A DNA stretch of 64,000 bases from Pachypanchax playfairii (GCA_006937955.1 SSNP01000137.1:719129-783128); one strand, 5' to 3'. Shown: positions 12,890-24,868, counted from the stretch's first letter. Notes: a model not told the origin generated them from the sequence alone. Numbers and translations are program-made.

Positions 12890-13556
12890 AGTCATGGGGG
12901 ATGCATGGATTGCTTGAGCTTCAACTGATGGATTCTGTCTTGTTGACTAGGTGTTGGAGTTTTCCCTAGTTGATGAGCGAGGGACTTACCTATGCCTCCA
13001 GGTTCTGAATTTTGTTAGTGCCTATTGTCCTGGTAAAAGTTTAAAACATCTAACATTTTGAGGTAGACAGTGAAACCTGTTCATTCTGAGGACTCCACTG
13101 TTCAACTGTAGGTGATTACAGTGTAGCCTGGAATGAAGTGTTTGGGAGGACAAGAAGGCAACTTCACCAATCAAATAGATGTTTTGTTGTATATCCATGC
13201 AGTGTCTACAGAACTTTGGTGATGCATTTTACTGGTAATTCTGATTAGTTTTAGAGTAAGTGTTGAACAGTACTTGGTTGCTAGCTGTCAGACACTGTTC
13301 ATAATCATAAACAGAATTTCTACACACAGTCAATGAGCAGGAAGATTTATTTTGAATGGCTTTGGATTGCAGAAATGCTACATTGCTGAGGATGACACCC
13401 TGTTCGCATCATCAAGCAGGGAGTTCTTACAAGAACTGGGATGGTTAAAGCCAAGTAGGTGGAGCTGATATAAAAATCTGATTATCAAAATCAATGGCTA
13501 TGGTTCTCAGATGGAAAATAGAGGATTGCCACCTTGTTTGAAACTGAGTTTCTGCT
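12890..13556 (+). pseudogene. LINE fragment (endonuclease and start of RT), left of an insertion
   Basis: The part near 13110 translates to VGDYSVAWNEVFGR, like the GDFNA...W..VIGR block of a LINE AP endonuclease. From 13384, EDDTLFASSSREFLQELG matches the ADDVVLLASSSRDLQ palm motif of a fish LINE. A second frame then gives SKSMAMVLRWKIEDC, matching SKSEAMVLSRKRVDC. Stops and frame changes are abundant. The LINE resumes at 14542 after the TTAA element at 13561-14537, so this is the left half of a split element. Clade not assigned. Confidence 0.7.
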
Positions 13557-13560
13557 TTAA

Positions 13561-14537
13561 AGGCAGGGTATACAATTGTGTGAGTGCTCCTCAAGAGGGC
13601 GTTATTGCAATATAAAAAGTCCCACCCCTTGCTTCATGCTCTCCCCCAAGCCACGCCTCAATAATACAGGCACGCGCAGATCGGCTCACAGAGTTTTAAA
13701 TCACTATTTGGCCATGCCGCTGTTTGTTTGGAGAAGCTAAATCTATCAAATGAACAGCTCAAGCTTACCAGCAGTTACGCCAGCCAGTGGCAACTGTTAG
13801 ACAATTACAAAAGCTAATACAGTCAGTGTAAAATCTTACAAACAACTAGCTTTACAGCTCGTTCGACTGATCCAGACCTCATATAATCGGCCACTTATGT
13901 AAATGCCAACAACTTGCAGGACACCAGCCATTTCAACCAAAGTCACAAAATACAACCTGATCTTACCTGTCCAGGAGAAAATCGGCAACCAACGCATCGG
14001 ATAGCAAGTCCTTAGCTTCCTTGAGTTGACGCCACCATGTAAATGCAGCAGCTCCGATGCAGATTCGACTTTTGGCGCGCTCTTTGTCGGCTTTCTTCTT
14101 TCTTGTTGCTATTTCCACAACAGCTTTGCGTTTTCGATTCATTTTCGGAAGCTTATCTGCACTAACATCGAACTTGATGCTTCACCAAACAAACACGTTG
14201 GCTAATGCAGCTTGCGCAATCTATTTATCTGCTGGCGCGACAAAGTAGCGCAAGTTCACTTCCTGTTTATAGGCCAGAACAAGCATTGCGTGTACACGAA
14301 GGGGATGCGCAGAGGGGGAGGTGCTGGAACACGGAAGCTTTGCTTACAAGCCAATTATCCTGGACGGATCGTGGAAGTTGATTGGATGAGGTTCTCTCAG
14401 GGTTTCACGCTGTAGAAAGAATGATCATTACTCGGTCTAGTTTAAGAACTCCTAAAATGTAAATTGCCACTGGTATATGAAGAGCATTTTTTGCAGTTTA
14501 CAAAAAGTGTTTTAAAATGAAATCGTATACCCTGCCT
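13561..14537 (-). mobile_element. TTAA-flanked element, family C, with exon-like ORF
   Basis: TTAA lies at both ends (13557-13560 and 14538-14541). The left terminus is AGGCAGGGTATACAATT and the inverted right terminus AGGCAGGGTATACGATT: 16 of 17 bases match. The 977-bp interior is CpG-richer than its surroundings and carries ACAGGAAGT (ETS-type site), GCGC-rich words and a minus-strand exon-like frame at 13963-14142. No transposase is present. It sits inside an older LINE whose halves continue on both sides. Termini AG with TTAA duplication point to a Kolobok- or piggyBac-type mechanism (inference). Confidence 0.85.
13963..14142 (-). CDS. Exon-like ORF of a TTAA element, 'WRxLKE' type
   Basis: The 59-codon frame starts MNRKRKAVVEIATRKKEADK, a lysine/arginine-rich segment that could be a nuclear localisation or DNA-binding signal. 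Residues 25-59 follow as SRICIGAAAFTWWRQLKEAK and then LSDALVADFLLDR. GGTAAGAT at the 3' end (13960-13967 on the plus strand, read in reverse) is a good splice donor placed just before the in-frame stop, so the frame probably represents a first exon rather than a whole protein. I recognise the IGxAFxxWRxLKExK...DAxxAxFLLD pattern from uncharacterised fish proteins linked to repeats, but know no function. The 63846 frame at the window end looks like the N-terminal part of a related protein. Expression is unproven. Confidence 0.45.
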   Translation of the reverse strand: MNRKRKAVVEIATRKKKADKERAKSRICIGAAAFTWWRQLKEAKDLLSDALVADFLLDR

Positions 14538-14541
14538 TTAA

Positions 14542-14940
14542 GTGCAGTTCTTGGGGTAGATGACAGCAGATTTACAGATAAACTATGGCAGCATCCACCT
14601 GTTGAGTCAAAGAAAGAGTGAAGTTTAATTGCATAGTTGTCAGTTTACTGTTTGCTTGACATTCATCCTATGATCAAATGAATAAGACTCCAAATACAAG
14701 CAGTTGAAATTATCTTCCTATAAGGAGTCACTGCTTTTACCATAAGGGATAGGTTGAAGGTTTAGGAGCTCAAAGTAGAGTTGATGCCCCTCCACAATAG
14801 AGGAGCCAGTTATGGGGATTTATCAGGCAAGGATGCATTCTGGATGCCTCCCAAGATCTTAGTTTTGTATTGCAAGGAGACAGTGAGACATACCAAGGAC
14901 TTGGTGAAGAAATTTTAGCTCACATCCAAGGTAGTAATGT
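14542..14940 (+). pseudogene. LINE fragment, right of the TTAA-element insertion
   Basis: The DNA from 14660 on keeps the order of words of a common fish LINE C-terminal region: AATACAAGCAGTTGAAAT, GGGATAGGTTGAAGG, GTAGAGTTGATGCCCCTCC, GAGGAGCCAGTTATGG, GGATGCATTCTGGATGCC. This corresponds to the protein stretch with IQAAE, RDR, ELGVEPLLL and ERSQLRW (family knowledge). Reading frames are broken. It continues the LINE whose left half ends at 13556. Confidence 0.7.
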
Positions 14941-15504
14941 GTATGAGCCCGTTTGGATAAGGCTAGAATTGGCAGCTGTGGAGACTGAGGTCTGAGGATG
15001 TGTGTTTAAGTTTCACCCCCCACAACTTCGTTCCACACAGGCAGCAGAAGACAGATGAATGGAGACAAGGTCAATGATTGTTGTATTCTGTGTAGTCCTT
15101 TTTATGAAGTTTTAGACTTGGTTTAGGCATTTAATGTCTTCGTCACCCACTAAACATGTTCTAGACAAGCTATTAAAAGAGCTATAAAATCTTATAGATT
15201 AAAAACTTCTTTCAAAGCAACTGTTTAATCCTGAAGATAGGTTAAATATGATCGTAAAGTTACCTAAAATAAACACCGGATGACGTATTTAAAGCCCTTT
15301 TGTGTAAATACACTTGTTTACAGAGCTTAAAAGTGTACTCTAAAAATATTAATGTTATTTAGAAAAGTTACACTCTGTGATTACTGTGGCACTATTTAAA
15401 CTTCACAAGGTTCTTCAAAGCAGTAAAATATGTTTCTCACACATTCTTTAGACCTTAATATTCTATGCACTGTATGACATTTTTCCACCTCTGTCACTTA
15501 CTCA

Positions 15505-15615
15505 CACACCATTTGGGACAATTTGGGGTTCAGTGTCTTACCCAAGGTCACTTTGAGATATGAAGCGGCTAGGGATTGAACTGCCAAACTTCATATAGAT
15601 GAACTCTACTGAACA
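15505..15615 (-). repeat. SINE-like fragment
   Basis: The words GGTTCAGTGTCTTACCCAAG, GTCACTTTGAGA and GGGATTGAACTGCC are typical of a very common fish dispersed repeat. On the minus strand GTTCAATCCC resembles a Pol III B box. Only a fragment remains. Confidence 0.55.
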
Positions 15616-17979
15616 GAAGCAGCTACAGTTACTGGCTTCTGCCATCTGGATACCCTTTGCCCATCTATCCTCAAGTGTGTAGGAAAAATAACAGCCTTTA
15701 CTGAAGAGGTGAAAACCAAAGAAGGCTATCTCTAGAACTCTAGTGTTAGGTTTGTTGTTAGAGAGACACTGTAGAAACATATCAGCCCAACATGGTCAGT
15801 TCACACAGCAGGACATACAAAGTTTTTAATATCAATGGCTTATGTAATATCCTTAAATATCTCTTATGATAGAGCATCAGGGTAATCCATGCAACTTTTG
15901 AAATATTCCCACAAGAGAGGACTCCAGAGACTGCGGAAACTCTCTTAGAATGTTTCACCTTCAACATCTTTAAACCGTGTTGTCAATGGGTGACTGAAAC
16001 TTTGATTTGATAGCCAAGGACCTCTACAGACAGGTCACCTTTGTTATTAATAGAAATATTATGAATATAAATATATTCATACCCAATTCAACAAACCCTA
16101 GAAGTCCTAGAACCTTCTGACATGTCCTGAAAATCTCCAAGTGCTCATAAAGAAGCACATCGATGTCTTCAACACTCTATAAATGCCTCTTCCTCTCAGA
16201 ACCCTCACGACTACCACTAGAAAGCATTTAGATCTTTGCTATGTAATATTGTAAGATACACATTAGATGTAACAGAGTATAAGAAGGTCAGTTGCACTCA
16301 TCTGCAACTCTCACATCAAAATGTTCTGAATAAAGTATTGATGCAAATGCAAAAAGGTTATTGTTCCTTTTCTATTCTTCACCATTCTTTTGAGAATTAT
16401 ATGTTAGGATCCTTTGATTTTTTAACTCCCACAACAAACCCAAACCCTGCCCCAGAAATAAAACTGCACAGATGTTTCATATTTTTTATGAATTTTACTA
16501 GCATTGCCACATTCCTTACCCCAAATAATTAGCATTGTCTCAGTATTAACACTGATTCTCATATCAATTGCCAAACTTTGAACGGATGGACATATCAAAA
16601 GAAGAATAAACACACATTATATATCAAGGGCTCATTACAGACTTCACCAGACAGCTGTGTTTAATGAGCTCCTGTCCGCCATTGACCAACCAATCATCAG
16701 CACACCACATAAGAGACTCACTCACCTCATTGATTCAATGCATGCCACAAGCTACTGTGAACCTTCATGCTACACTTGTAGAGCAGTGGTAGAAGAAAAC
16801 ACGTCTTCATGAATTACTTTAGTCTCTGGAAAAATGTTATAGAAACGATACCATACACCAGTCAGACACTGTTCACTAGTTGTTTCTTTCATCCCTAAAG
16901 TGCATCAAGTTTTTTTTGAAACAGACAATGATTTTAAACTCAATTTACTGTTACTAAATTACATAATTTACATGTAAATTGCAACTGACTATGAAAAACA
17001 AGCTAATGCATTGGATTTTTAGGGAGTGCTGAAAGAGGTCAGGAGTTGAAGGAGGTATGGAACTTCAAGTTCAGGGATTTATTTTTCCAAAGAGAATCTT
17101 TTAAAAAGATACATGCAAAACAACAAAACATGTCACCTCTGATCCTTAATGAAATAGTTTCATCTTTGCCACATGCAGTGCATGAGACACCTGCCACACT
17201 TCTGTAGTGCTTCATGCACACACACACCGAAAGCACTCTACCATGCACTTACACACACAATCCTCTCCTCTCACTTCAATAAAACAAGCATCAATTTTGG
17301 TCCCTGATTTCTTTACAGCTTTCATGGCACCAAGATAACGGCCGGCTGTAAATCTGAACCCAAAGGGGAAATAGAAGAGACAGGATAAGAAGAGGAAGAG
17401 GGTGGAGAGAAAACCAGCCAGAAGGACACAAGATGTCGGGATGGAGGTAAAAGTGGAGCTATTTTAATCGAAAGGTTAAAAATAAAAATGACAATCCTTT
17501 GATGAACTCTGATTGGGACAGACCGATGGAAAACCAACAGAGGAATCAGTTACAACTTGCAGTCCACCTGTTTTAAACACGAGATTTTGTATTTTTAAAG
17601 AAGATCTCTGAAATTATCAAACGTAAAGAGTAAGATTTAGAAAATGAACTAACTAAATAAATAAATAGTTTCAAATTAATCATAAAAGAAGTGCCTATCC
17701 AAACTCTACAAACAGCAGAGACCTGGTTGCCCTTGTGAAGGTTAGTGTATCTGCCTCAACTTCAGTTCCTCTGAATAGCATGAAAGGTAACGTGAGCCCG
17801 TTGAAGCTACACAAATATCTGAATCCCAACATAGCTGAGTGTGATAATGCCATCAGGATGAGCCGAGCGAACATCCAACAAGTCAAAACCTCGACTCACC
17901 TTGTACAGCCACTCACACCTCTGACATATAAGAAGAAGAATAAGTGAAGCGACTGTAAAGCTAAACAACAGTGCATGAC
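15616..17979. other. Intron-like stretch, nothing recognised
   Basis: AT-rich sequence without recognisable exons or complete repeats. The small open frames at 15538-15967 and 17322-17947 show no domain or splice context that I can support. Confidence 0.5.
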
Positions 17980-17996
17980 TCTCTCTCTGTGTGTGT

Positions 17997-18042
<46 letters not shown>
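17980..18042. repeat. Compound (CT)n(GT)n(GA)n microsatellite
   Basis: An alternating CT run leads into about 25 GT units with one GA interruption and ends in a GA run. Low-complexity sequence, no gene. Confidence 0.95.
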
Positions 18043-18494
18043 CAGTGTCCTTCAGCAGGTTTCATCTCCTGCTGTCTGTCTAATGTATAAAAATGTCTCA
18101 TCTTCCTTTAAATCCATGCAGTGCAGGTGAAGTGGCACCTTTGACCCCACTCTATAGCTCACTGTGCAGCTTCATCCATTTCAATGTCACCCGTCTGTAA
18201 AGCTTTGAGTCTACACACTACATGCATATACACATATGGTAAATACATATGGATGAAGACACAAAGACTGAATACTTTCATAGTATCCAGACAGTTCTGA
18301 AGGTTTAAAAACAGGCAAAGTTTCACAGCTTACTTGGTGATTAAATGTACAATGAAGTACACACTGTACAGTACAAAAAAGAAAAGAAAATCACTGATAC
18401 CGCAACATAACACACCACATGAACACAACTCAGTAATGAAGAAACTCTTGTCATGGTGACCATTAATCAACAAAATTACACCACATTAAAACCA

Positions 18495-18820
18495 GCGTTA
18501 AGTCAAGTCAAATTCATTCATAGAGCACTTTAACATACAGCATGACAGCTGACCAAAGTGCTTTACAGCAAATCAAGAAATAAAATAAAATAGAAACGAA
18601 TACCTAAACAAAGAATAAAACTGGGATAAAAATACAATATAATAATGGCTGTAATCTCTAGGATAAGAGTGTTACCACAACCAATAAAACAAACATCGAT
18701 AACCAAAAGGTAACTTAAAATAATGGGCTATCAGTCGAGATTTAAAAGAATTAACAGAAGCTTCACAGAAAGAGGAAGATTGTTCCATAATGTAGGACCA
18801 GCAAATGAAAAAGCATGTTC
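18495..18820 (-). repeat. LINE 3'-end-like dispersed repeat
   Basis: The left edge AAGTCAAGTCAAATTCATTC, then GAGCACTTTAACA and CCAAAGTGCTTTACAG, is the reverse of the short tail typical of L2/CR1-type fish repeats. The right part, with GAGGAAGATTGTTCCATAAT and GTAGGACCAGCAAATG, also belongs to this repeat type (general knowledge). No coding frame survives. Confidence 0.55.
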
Positions 18821-20520
18821 TCTATGGGATCTATAATTATAATATAATGAGAATATAATATATAGTAATATAAAAATGACTCATTTACACACCATGGTAT
18901 CAGTTTTTGATGTAAGTTCTTCTCTGACTCGGAGCTTTTCTATAATTATGTTAGTTTTAAGCATCGTGTTTACACATGGCGTGTTCTTTGCATGATACAC
19001 CTTTAATCAGCTTTTGTGGCCTTTGACCCTTTTCTTCCACTTAAAGAAGTTTTTTTGATGATTTTTTCACTGTAGATGGTGGATCTTCAAACTCTTCACA
19101 ATTTTACATTGAGCAAAACTTTACTGAAATTGTTCCACAGTTTTTAGACACAGTTTGTCTCAGATTGGTGAACTTCGGTCCATCTTTACATCTGACAGGC
19201 TCTGCCTCTCTGAAATGGTCCTATTATACTCAGTGTGTTACTGTTCCCAATTAACCTAACTGGTAATCAAATGTTCCTCCAGTTTTTTTGAGTTGTGCCA
19301 TTTTTTGAGTCTTTTGTTGCCTGTTTAAATTTTTTTAGATGTTTTTTGAATCATGTCTCAAATGGGCTAACATTTTATACAAAAGGGTGAAATATCCATT
19401 TTTTAACATCTGATATGTTGTTTATGTTCTTTTGGGAATAAAATATGGATTTATGAGATTTGTAAATCTGTACATTCTATTTTTATTTCCAGCTTATACA
19501 GCATCCCATTTTTTAGATTAGCATATATATATATTGTCACCACCACCATTAATTATAAGGGAAACTCTGCATGTATGTGTGTGCGTTTGCGCATGCCCCT
19601 GAGTTCATTAGGTGTCTCAATTATCTGTGACCTTCCTCCTGTCCACACATCCTCCTCCTCATCATCATTATCAAAATCTCCTCCTTGCCTCCTCCCTCCT
19701 CCATCTCTTTGACCTCATGCAAATGATTTAAAGACACCAAACAGAAAGAAGAGGAAGGTGCTTAAGAAAAGTGGAGAGAACAAAAAGAATGAATGAGGAG
19801 AGACAAAGGTCAGAAAGAGAAGACAGCAAGCGCGCTCACCCTTCCATGTGGTCAGTTGCACTTCAAAGTCCGACCCTCGACCCGACGCCTGGAGGCTTGA
19901 GGGGTCTCACCCATTCATTTAGATATATTTACACATAATATGCCACTCTAAAGATAAATTATTTAAATATCATCTGACAACCTCCAGTCCAGTGATCGTA
20001 TATGATAATAATAAATGATTATAATTTTAAAGGATAAAAATAAGGCCTCTGTTACAATAGTCATGACAGTAAAATGATCGAGCTGTAAATTTAAAACCTT
20101 TAAAATATCTGTCAGATCTGTGATAACAGCTAAATTCACAGAAAGTCTGCTGTTGATTTGAAACGTTTAACACATCAGTCCATAAACTGTCTGAAGAATC
20201 ACAATTTTCTGCTTCATGCAGAAATTCGATCTATAATCTGTTAGAAATCAGAGGAATGATGGTTTTGAAGCCGTTCATATATAAATAGAACCAGTGACTT
20301 CTGTGTTAAAATACTCAACCTGTTATGGATGTTTAAGACTTTTGTTAGGAGTAAAAAGGCAGACGTGTCTCTGGGTTGGTAGACACCAGTATGGATGCTG
20401 AGGGACCAGAGGACGAAGGCAGCTGACAGTCTGACCGTCTGCTTGATGCTGCTTAATGCTAATTCATTCATGTTCCCCTGCAGACCAGCAACAGCCCACT
20501 GAGGATACAGGAGAAGACTG
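18821..20520. other. Intron-like stretch, no gene seen
   Basis: AT-rich, with no supported exon. An exact POU octamer ATGCAAAT lies at 19717-19724 inside the non-repetitive segment 19550-19830, which also has GACCTCATG and CAATTATC words. This could be regulatory, but only comparison between species would tell. Confidence 0.45.
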
Positions 20521-20521
20521 A

Positions 20522-20547
20522 GTGTGTGTGTGTGTGTGTGTGTGTGT
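20522..20547. repeat. (GT)13 microsatellite, left border of module A
   Basis: About 26 bp of pure GT lie immediately left of the module at 20548-20836. The inverted copy of the module at 36531-36820 is bordered by the same repeat. Confidence 0.95.
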
Positions 20548-20836
20548 GGGTTTGTATTTCTGACCTCCTGAGGACCCGTTTCCTGACTTTTACTATCTTT
20601 CTGGGGTCCGAGGGTTCTTGTGGGGACCGAAGCCTGGTCCCCATGGGGGGGACTCCCCTTTTTAGGGTTAGGGGTTAGGTTTATAGGTATGGTGTGAATA
20701 GAGTTTTAGTTAGTCTTAGGGTTAGTTATAGATCAGTAATGGTTAAGGTTAGTAAAAGGGTTTGGGTTAGGTATAAATCTAGTTACTAAAATCAATGGAA
20801 GTCAATGGACGGTCCCCATAAGGATACCAAAACACA
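20548..20836 (+). repeat. Microsatellite-bordered module, copy A, with telomere-like words
   Basis: This segment of about 289 bp recurs in inverted orientation at 36531-36820 with only about 6-8 mismatches by eye (roughly 97-98% identity). Both copies are flanked on both sides by (GT)n. Inside are AGGGTTAGGGGTTAGG, CTTAGGGTTAG and GGGTTAGG words, degenerate TTAGGG telomere-like motifs, and several GGGGACC/GGTCCCC pairs that can base-pair. It has no open frame or obvious TIR. It resembles a common fish dispersed repeat; the class is not known to me. Confidence 0.85.
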
Positions 20837-20841
20837 CTTGT

Positions 20842-20842
<1 letters not shown>

Positions 20843-20884
<42 letters not shown>

Positions 20885-21009
20885 TGTGTGTGTGTGGGTG
20901 TGTGTGTGTATTGTTTCCAGCCATCTCTGAGGGAATGTGGAAGGCAATGAAAGAGAGCAGAGATCAGGCTTTGCCTTCCTTTCCACTGACCCTGCTTTGT
21001 GTGCACGTG

Positions 21010-21045
<36 letters not shown>

Positions 21046-21193
21046 TGGTGAGCACAATAACCCTCATGTGCATTGGTGCATGTGGGCAAAATGACCTTGC
21101 TTCTGTGGAAATGTGTGTGAGCGCATTAGAAGGTCTGAACACTGGAGAGCCTCTTTAAATGACAAAGACAGAAACAAATCGCTTCACACACCG

Positions 21194-21242
<49 letters not shown>

Positions 21243-21271
21243 CACACACACACACCTACACACTCACACAC
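20843..21271. repeat. Cluster of (GT)n and (CA)n microsatellites
   Basis: GT tracts lie at about 20843-20910 and 21012-21042 and a CA tract at about 21195-21271. Open frames across them encode Cys-Val or His-Thr dipeptide runs and are not genes. Confidence 0.95.
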
Positions 21272-21890
21272 AAGAAACAAGCCATCTCAATTCCGTGACC
21301 AGAGAATGAGGGGTGTGCTGTTTCTCTAACTCGAACCCTTGACTTGAATAAAATAGCTGTAAATTAAAAATATAAAACTAATCCATATTATTTTCTTTAC
21401 TATAATCCTTAATTTTAGGATGGAATTACAAAATAAGTTTCGTAAAAAACAGACAAATTTCATTTTTTTCTGTTGTTCTGTGTGACTCGTTCAGCATGAG
21501 TCCGATTGTTGCTCGAGTCATAATGTCATGAAAACATAGCGGTTTAACAGAATCATAAATAATTTGTTATATAGAAAACCAGAACTGTGACACAAAAAGC
21601 TGATAATGAAGCAAAAACTTTACAACACCTTGTTTTTCTAACATCTCTTCAGCACGTCAGGTGATCGCGAGCCACTTCTTCATGCTGCTAAAGGCTTGAA
21701 GTTTCTGCATGTGTTTGTATTAAGAACTTGCTGATACACACGTACATTGTAAATATTTCCAGGTCAGTATTTGACTCAAAGGTTCATAGTTTCACACTCC
21801 AGTCCATTAGTTTATAGTTTTGTTCTGGTCTGAGTCTAGATGGGGTTTACAGCAGAGACCCGCAGCAGTCACAATGCTTATAGGAGAATT
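21272..21890. other. Non-coding stretch, nothing recognised
   Basis: AT-rich, no repeat or exon identified. Confidence 0.5.
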
Positions 21891-21895
21891 TTTAA

Positions 21896-22419
21896 ACAGG
21901 CCACAAATTTCATGAATTTGTGGTTATTTCGAAAGTACTAACCTGTAATATGAAACATTTTATATCTAAAAAAAGTCAGGAAACACTTATTAACAGACCT
22001 TTCAATCTGACTTCTTTAAAGTTTGCCTGGATTCGAGTTCTTACTTATTAATATTCATTATGCTAATTCGCTGGACTCAGATTGGCTAACAGCTAGCCAA
22101 TGAGAGCAAGGCTTCCTGTTTCCTGCCCCACTGTGCATGCGCAGCAGCGCACCAAGTTGTCCCCGGTGTGATACATGGAGCTAAGGAGGGGAGCCAGCTT
22201 GAGCCCATGCCCAGGCAAAGAGCTCTCTTTTTGAAATCGGGTGTACTCGGGTGTTATCGCCACCTGCGTCTTTTAAGCGATAAAAACGGAGGGATAAATC
22301 ATTGTGCCATTTTCACACCCAGTACAAAATCAAGAACATCTGTCGACCTAAAACATTCAGCAGAAATCCCCCCCCCCCTCTTTTTTTTTTTTTTTTTTTT
22401 TTTTTACAAAATTGCCTCT
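21896..22419 (-). mobile_element. TTAA-flanked MITE, family A, inverted copy
   Basis: TTAA at 21892-21895 and 22420-22423 encloses 524 bp. The left end ACAGGCCAC and the inverted right end AGAGGCAAT are decayed versions of the family end AGAGGCC. The left 270 bp is the reverse complement of the right half of copies at 29244-29754, 31073-31657 and 51975-52536, including the AACAGACCTTTCAATCTG and GGAAACACTTATTAAC regions. The right half differs and ends in a C11 run next to a T25 run (22368-22405), so this copy has been rearranged. It keeps TGTGCATGCGCAGCAG, an NRF1-like site. Confidence 0.75.
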
Positions 22420-22562
22420 TTAAGCCACACAAACCTCAAAATATGGAGTGAACGGTGAAGCCATGAATTTGAGCTGCAGCAGGACATCCGATGTTGTACA
22501 GAAAACCTCTCCTTAATCTGTTTGTCTTTTCTTTGGCAATTTGTAAGATTTGACCAATAACG

Positions 22563-22725
22563 AGAGCAACAATCCTGCACATTTTAGATGTTCCCCTGCT
22601 TCAACACACCTGCTGCAGATGAACGAGTCGTTAACAGGCTTCTGCAGGACTTGCTGAGAGGTTGCAGATTTGAATCAGGTGTGTTGAAGCAGGGGAACAT
22701 CTAAAATGTGCAGGATTGTGGCTCT
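22563..22725. mobile_element. Foldback element with perfect 43-bp inverted repeat
   Basis: Bases 22570-22612 are the exact reverse complement of 22676-22718, 43 of 43 matching, separated by a 63-base loop. With one mismatch the pairing extends a few bases further out (GAGC.ACAATCC). The words ATCTAAAATGTGCAGGATTG and AACACACCTG are typical of a foldback repeat found in many fish. Transcribed, it would form a long hairpin. No coding capacity. Confidence 0.85.
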
Positions 22726-22739
22726 AGAGGCCTGGACAC

Positions 22740-24680
22740 AAACCTTTTATAGAGGAAAACATCCGAATGTAATCATTTTCTAAAAGTAACATGGAAAGAC
22801 AGAATGAAGTATTGATGTATTTTTCTGTTGTGTGTAAAATAAAATGGTCAGTTACGGTTTTTTTTAGCAAAGTCACAGAATGTGAGACCATGAACTGTGT
22901 TGACTGGTTGTTCTGCAGCTCATACTTTAAACATTATGGATTTTTTTATTAATTTATTGACAAAAAACAGAGAAACTAATTTCTGTTCTGCTTTCTGGTT
23001 AAATGCACTTTAAGTATAATCCTTTATATAACCTGAGTGTTGAACATGAACTCTTCATGTTCTTGCATATAGAGACGGAGGCTGGCTGTAGACCATGTTT
23101 GGGCGTAACGGGCGATAATCCAGCAGACTAATTTGGGTCTGGCTGAGACAATGCGGTTATTATTTTCCTCTGGACCATCAGGCAGAGGACACACAGCCAT
23201 CTGCTGTGCCATACACACAAACCCACACATCTCAATTAGATCAGTAAGAAGGCAGCTGCAAGCAATGCCTGGTCTCACAACTACGACTACCCAAAACACA
23301 ATAACATTTATACATACATGAACATGCACACAACATGTTGTGTTGTTAAATCAACAGGGTGTTATAGAAACAGATTCTCCATCTGTCTGTTCCTGCTGAG
23401 AACAATGGAAGACAAAAAACACGTGGTCGTTCCTTCACTTTGATGCTATTTCTGACAAAGGTACAATACTGAGCGACATTTACCAAATAATGTCATTTGT
23501 GTTTATTCTAAGTGGAATTAAAACTAATATCAGATATATCTGTTTAAAAATATGGAAGAGGTACAAGTCTAACCATCACAGATAGAGATAGATAAATAAA
23601 ATAAAAGACACATCAATAAACTGCAACTTCCTACACGTGGCCTCACATTTAAAAAATAAAGAGATGTTATTTGCTAAGAAATGAAGAATGGAATTGGTTT
23701 GGCCCGTGTTAGAAAAACGATCTCAATATTGGCCAGAAGCCTTGTTTAATTACCGCAGCAGGCTTTAATGTCTTTATTAACGACCTGTTTGACTGGCCAG
23801 CCATGTTCACCATCTCCCCGATGTGACAGCAAAGAAACGGCTTTAACCACAAAATCCTCTTTACACATAAATGTGCCAGAGGATTGTTTAAGAGGCAGCC
23901 ACCAAGCAAGGAAAATTCATAACATTGTAAATTTGCGAAAAGGCTTAAATCCGTCCCATTCCGTTCCACATAGCCATTTTCCCGCATAGGAAGATCTAAT
24001 TACGTTGGGAAATAATTAGTGGAATATTTTCTTCTTGTAAAGTAAAACATGAGGAACAAGAGTGATTAAAAAGGAGGAAGGAAAAGCAATTAAGTGGATG
24101 GAGGTTAACAAACTTTCTGTACACATGTTGGATTAAAGGGCGGGACTCCTACATGGCAAAGACAAGCTTGATCTTTCTCTCTGTGTCTGTCTTTCCCATT
24201 TTTAATCGGTGTGGCACTTCTTCAGCAGCTGATAAAAGCAGAGTGAACGAGATAACCAGCAAGGCAGAGATGGCAGAAAAGCTTAAGGGACCTGATTAAA
24301 CAATTAATCAATTATTTGATAAAAATCATCAATCAATCTTGGCTGGGGAATTAATCCATGAGTGGAGGAGGGTGCAAAGCAGGAGACATACAGCGATGTG
24401 TGGGCAGTGCACCTTACTCTTCAACTTAGTCAGCTGATTGGCCTCAGTCCTGTTTCTGGTAGCTTACGGACGCTAATTTATAGAGACACAGAGATTAAAT
24501 GGAAATAACTATTAGATGTAGAGTTTGTGTATCATTGCTGAAATAACTGGGTTCTTATACAAAAAACAAGGTTTAACATTGTTGAAAATGTTTCATCTGA
24601 AAAACGTCTTCAGTTCTGATCATGGGTTGGACGATTCAAGCTTATAAAATGTTGCTAGGACAAATATAAGAATTGTGTCG
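22740..24680. other. Intron-like stretch with candidate conserved non-coding DNA
   Basis: No coding exon found. The segments about 23690-24110 and 24190-24480 lack repeats and are rich in homeodomain-type words: TTTAATTACC, TTATTAACGACC, TCTAATTACG, and CAATTAATCAATTATTTG at 24301. This is the composition expected of developmental enhancers, but conservation cannot be judged from one sequence. Confidence 0.35.
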
Positions 24681-24819
24681 TTAAAGAGACCCTTATCAGT
24701 TCAAAGTTATACGATGTAGAAAATAATGGTGTTTATTTCCAACACCAGGTGGCAGTAATGAGCCAAATCACAACCCAGTTCGTTCCACTAATTACCACAG
24801 GGTGGCAGAAACAAGTATT

Positions 24820-24865
24820 ATTCCTCATCAGCTACTCCTGGTTGTTCCCAGTTCAAAGCGAAAAC
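24820..24865 (+). pseudogene. L2-like LINE ORF2 end, left half
   Basis: HQLLLVVPSSK reads in frame just before the Harbinger-like insertion. It corresponds to the LLVVPRSR segment upstream of GDRAFS in L2-type LINEs, and the frame continues as GDRTFSK beyond the insertion at 25432. How far it extends to the left is not clear. Confidence 0.6.
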
Positions 24866-24868
24866 TTA

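Noticed and set aside
20660..20780. Interstitial telomere array
   Set aside because: TTAGGG-like words are degenerate and scattered inside a dispersed module found twice; there is no tandem hexamer array.
24681..24700. A further TTAA element starting AGAGACCC at 24685
   Set aside because: The first bases look like family A, but no body similarity or right end was found.
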